DNA of 6,488 bases from an uncultured Solirubrobacterales bacterium (GTDB lineage Bacteria; Actinomycetota; Thermoleophilia; Solirubrobacterales; 70-9): assembly GCA_937910825.1 (NCBI GenBank), contig CALEMO010000269.1, positions 1-6,488 on the forward strand. Reading direction: 5' to 3'. Under the pieces are notes generated by a model. The model was not told where the DNA came from, did not search any database, and saw only the letters and a list, made by a program, of their open reading frames with translations. Shown here one piece after another: positions 5,514-6,488 of this stretch; positions within the stretch are counted from its first letter, which is position 1; every line of letters begins with the position of its first letter. Both the position numbers and the translations under genes were made by a program.

Positions 5514-6488
5514 ATCCTGAGACCAGAGAACGGATCGACTTTTCGGTCCCGGACATCAGCTGTGCGTCCTGCGTGAGCAAGATCGAGAATAAGTTGAACG
5601 CAATCGACGGGGTCGATGCGACGGTCAACTTCGCGACCCGCAAGGCATCGGTCACTTTCGACAGCGATACCTGCGGACCCGAAGACCTGGCTCGGGCGGT
5701 CGACCGGGCCGGCTATACAGCTGAGATGCCTGGCTCCCACACTGGCCACGAGGAATCCGGGTCCGCAAGCGCCCGGCACCACATGCAGCACTCGGTCGCG
5801 TCGGTGGGTACCTTGCGCAACCGCCTAATCCTCAGCGCGATCCTGACCGTGCCGGTGATCCTGATTTCGATGGTGCCTGCCCTGCAGTTCGACTACTGGC
5901 AGTGGGTAGTGCTTGCGCTGGCGACGCCGGTCGTCTTTTGGGGGGGCCTGCCTTTCCACCGTTCGGCCTGGAAATCCGCCAGGCACGGTTCCTCGACGAT
6001 GGACACCCTGATCTCGCTCGGCACTCTGGCTGCCTTTTTCTTCAGCCTTTATTCCCTGCTCTTCGGTGCCGCCGGTGAGATCGGAATATCGATGACTTTC
6101 GAGCTGATCCCTGAACGGACAGGCATGCTGGACCAGCTCTACTTCGAGACGGCAGCGATCGTCACCACCTTCCTGCTTGCCGGCCGTTACTTCGAGGAAC
6201 GCGCGAAGGAGCGCGCCGGGGATGCGCTTCAGGCACTGCTCAACCTCGGCGCCAAAGAGGTCTCCCTGCTGAAGGACGGCAACGAAACCATGATCCGGAT
6301 CGAAGACCTCCAGGTGACAGACCGCTTTATCGTCAGGCCGGGCGAGAAGGTGGCGACCGACGGCACCGTGGTCGAAGGCGCTTCGGCGGTTGATGAATCG
6401 CTGCTGACCGGCGAGTCGGTCCCGGTCGAGAAAGCCGAAGGCGACAGCGTGGTCGGGGCCAGCATCAACGCCGGCGGCCGGATCGTTG
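5510..6488 (+). CDS. copA: Copper-exporting P1B-type ATPase CopA, 3' end beyond window
   Basis: The first 326 residues are present. CopA pumps Cu(I) out across the cytoplasmic membrane using ATP. Residues ~9-72 form a heavy-metal-associated domain with the C18-A-S-C21 copper site. A His-rich linker follows (H77, H80, H90, H91, H94). Membrane segments are visible at ~105-124, ~130-147, ~165-187 and ~211-228, with [11 protein letters not shown] after the fourth. The actuator domain motif TGES is at 300-303, within [14 protein letters not shown]. The CPC metal site, DKTGT phosphorylation loop and nucleotide domain lie past the edge. The start is set by GAAAGGA 5 nt upstream and the HMA domain right after it. 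A CsoR-type operator in the promoter implies induction by copper. Silver transport is also possible for this subgroup. Confidence 0.94.
   Translation, partial: MNPETRERIDFSVPDISCASCVSKIENKLNAIDGVDATVNFATRKASVTFDSDTCGPEDLARAVDRAGYTAEMPGSHTGHEESGSASARHHMQHSVASVGTLRNRLILSAILTVPVILISMVPALQFDYWQWVVLALATPVVFWGGLPFHRSAWKSARHGSSTMDTLISLGTLAAFFFSLYSLLFGAAGEIGISMTFELIPERTGMLDQLYFETAAIVTTFLLAGRYFEERAKERAGDALQALLNLGAKEVSLLKDGNETMIRIEDLQVTDRFIVRPGEKVATDGTVVEGASAVDESLLTGESVPVEKAEGDSVVGASINAGGRIV

Overview
The window is 6.5 kb of GC-rich bacterial chromosome. The protein sequences and gene layout suggest an actinobacterium, most likely a Thermoleophilia/Solirubrobacterales-type lineage. The reasons are an actinobacterial-looking YchF and CopA, a glutaminase carrying C-terminal STAS and cyclic-nucleotide-binding domains, and several start codons lying 6-8 nt after a TANNNT-like -10 with no Shine-Dalgarno sequence (leaderless starts). 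The taxonomic call is an inference; there is no rRNA marker.

Left part (1-1814): a sigma-70/ECF-like RNA polymerase sigma factor is cut by the left edge and reads leftwards. It is transcribed from a good TTGGCA-N16-TACAAT promoter. Diverging from it is the complete P-loop ATPase ychF (738-1814).

Middle (1804-3548): converging on ychF is a decayed metallophosphoesterase gene. It has a one-base expansion in a C5 run, lacks its first two metal-binding motifs, and has a stop codon after GHDH with recognisable family sequence continuing beyond it. Diverging from this pseudogene is an intact NUDIX hydrolase (2663-3148). It is followed by a small, basic, possibly exported protein of unknown function whose start is unclear. 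A 10-bp hairpin at 3523-3546 separates this block from the convergent glutaminase.

Right part (3546-6488): glsA (glutaminase-STAS-cNMP, leftward) and copA (copper-exporting P1B ATPase, rightward, cut by the right edge) diverge from a 122-bp spacer. The spacer holds a 9-bp-arm inverted repeat of CsoR type between the -35 and -10 of the copA promoter. A 14-codon leader ORF then overlaps the copA start codon as ATGA.

The genes are mostly single transcription units with unrelated jobs: transcription control, translation-associated ATPase, nucleotide clean-up, glutamine deamidation and copper efflux. I see no convincing new multi-gene system. The items most worth a second look are the copA leader ORF/operator arrangement, the layered decay of the metallophosphoesterase, the altered nucleotide-specificity motif in YchF, the elongated region 4 turn in the sigma factor, and the three-domain glutaminase with a STAS domain lacking its phospho-acceptor.
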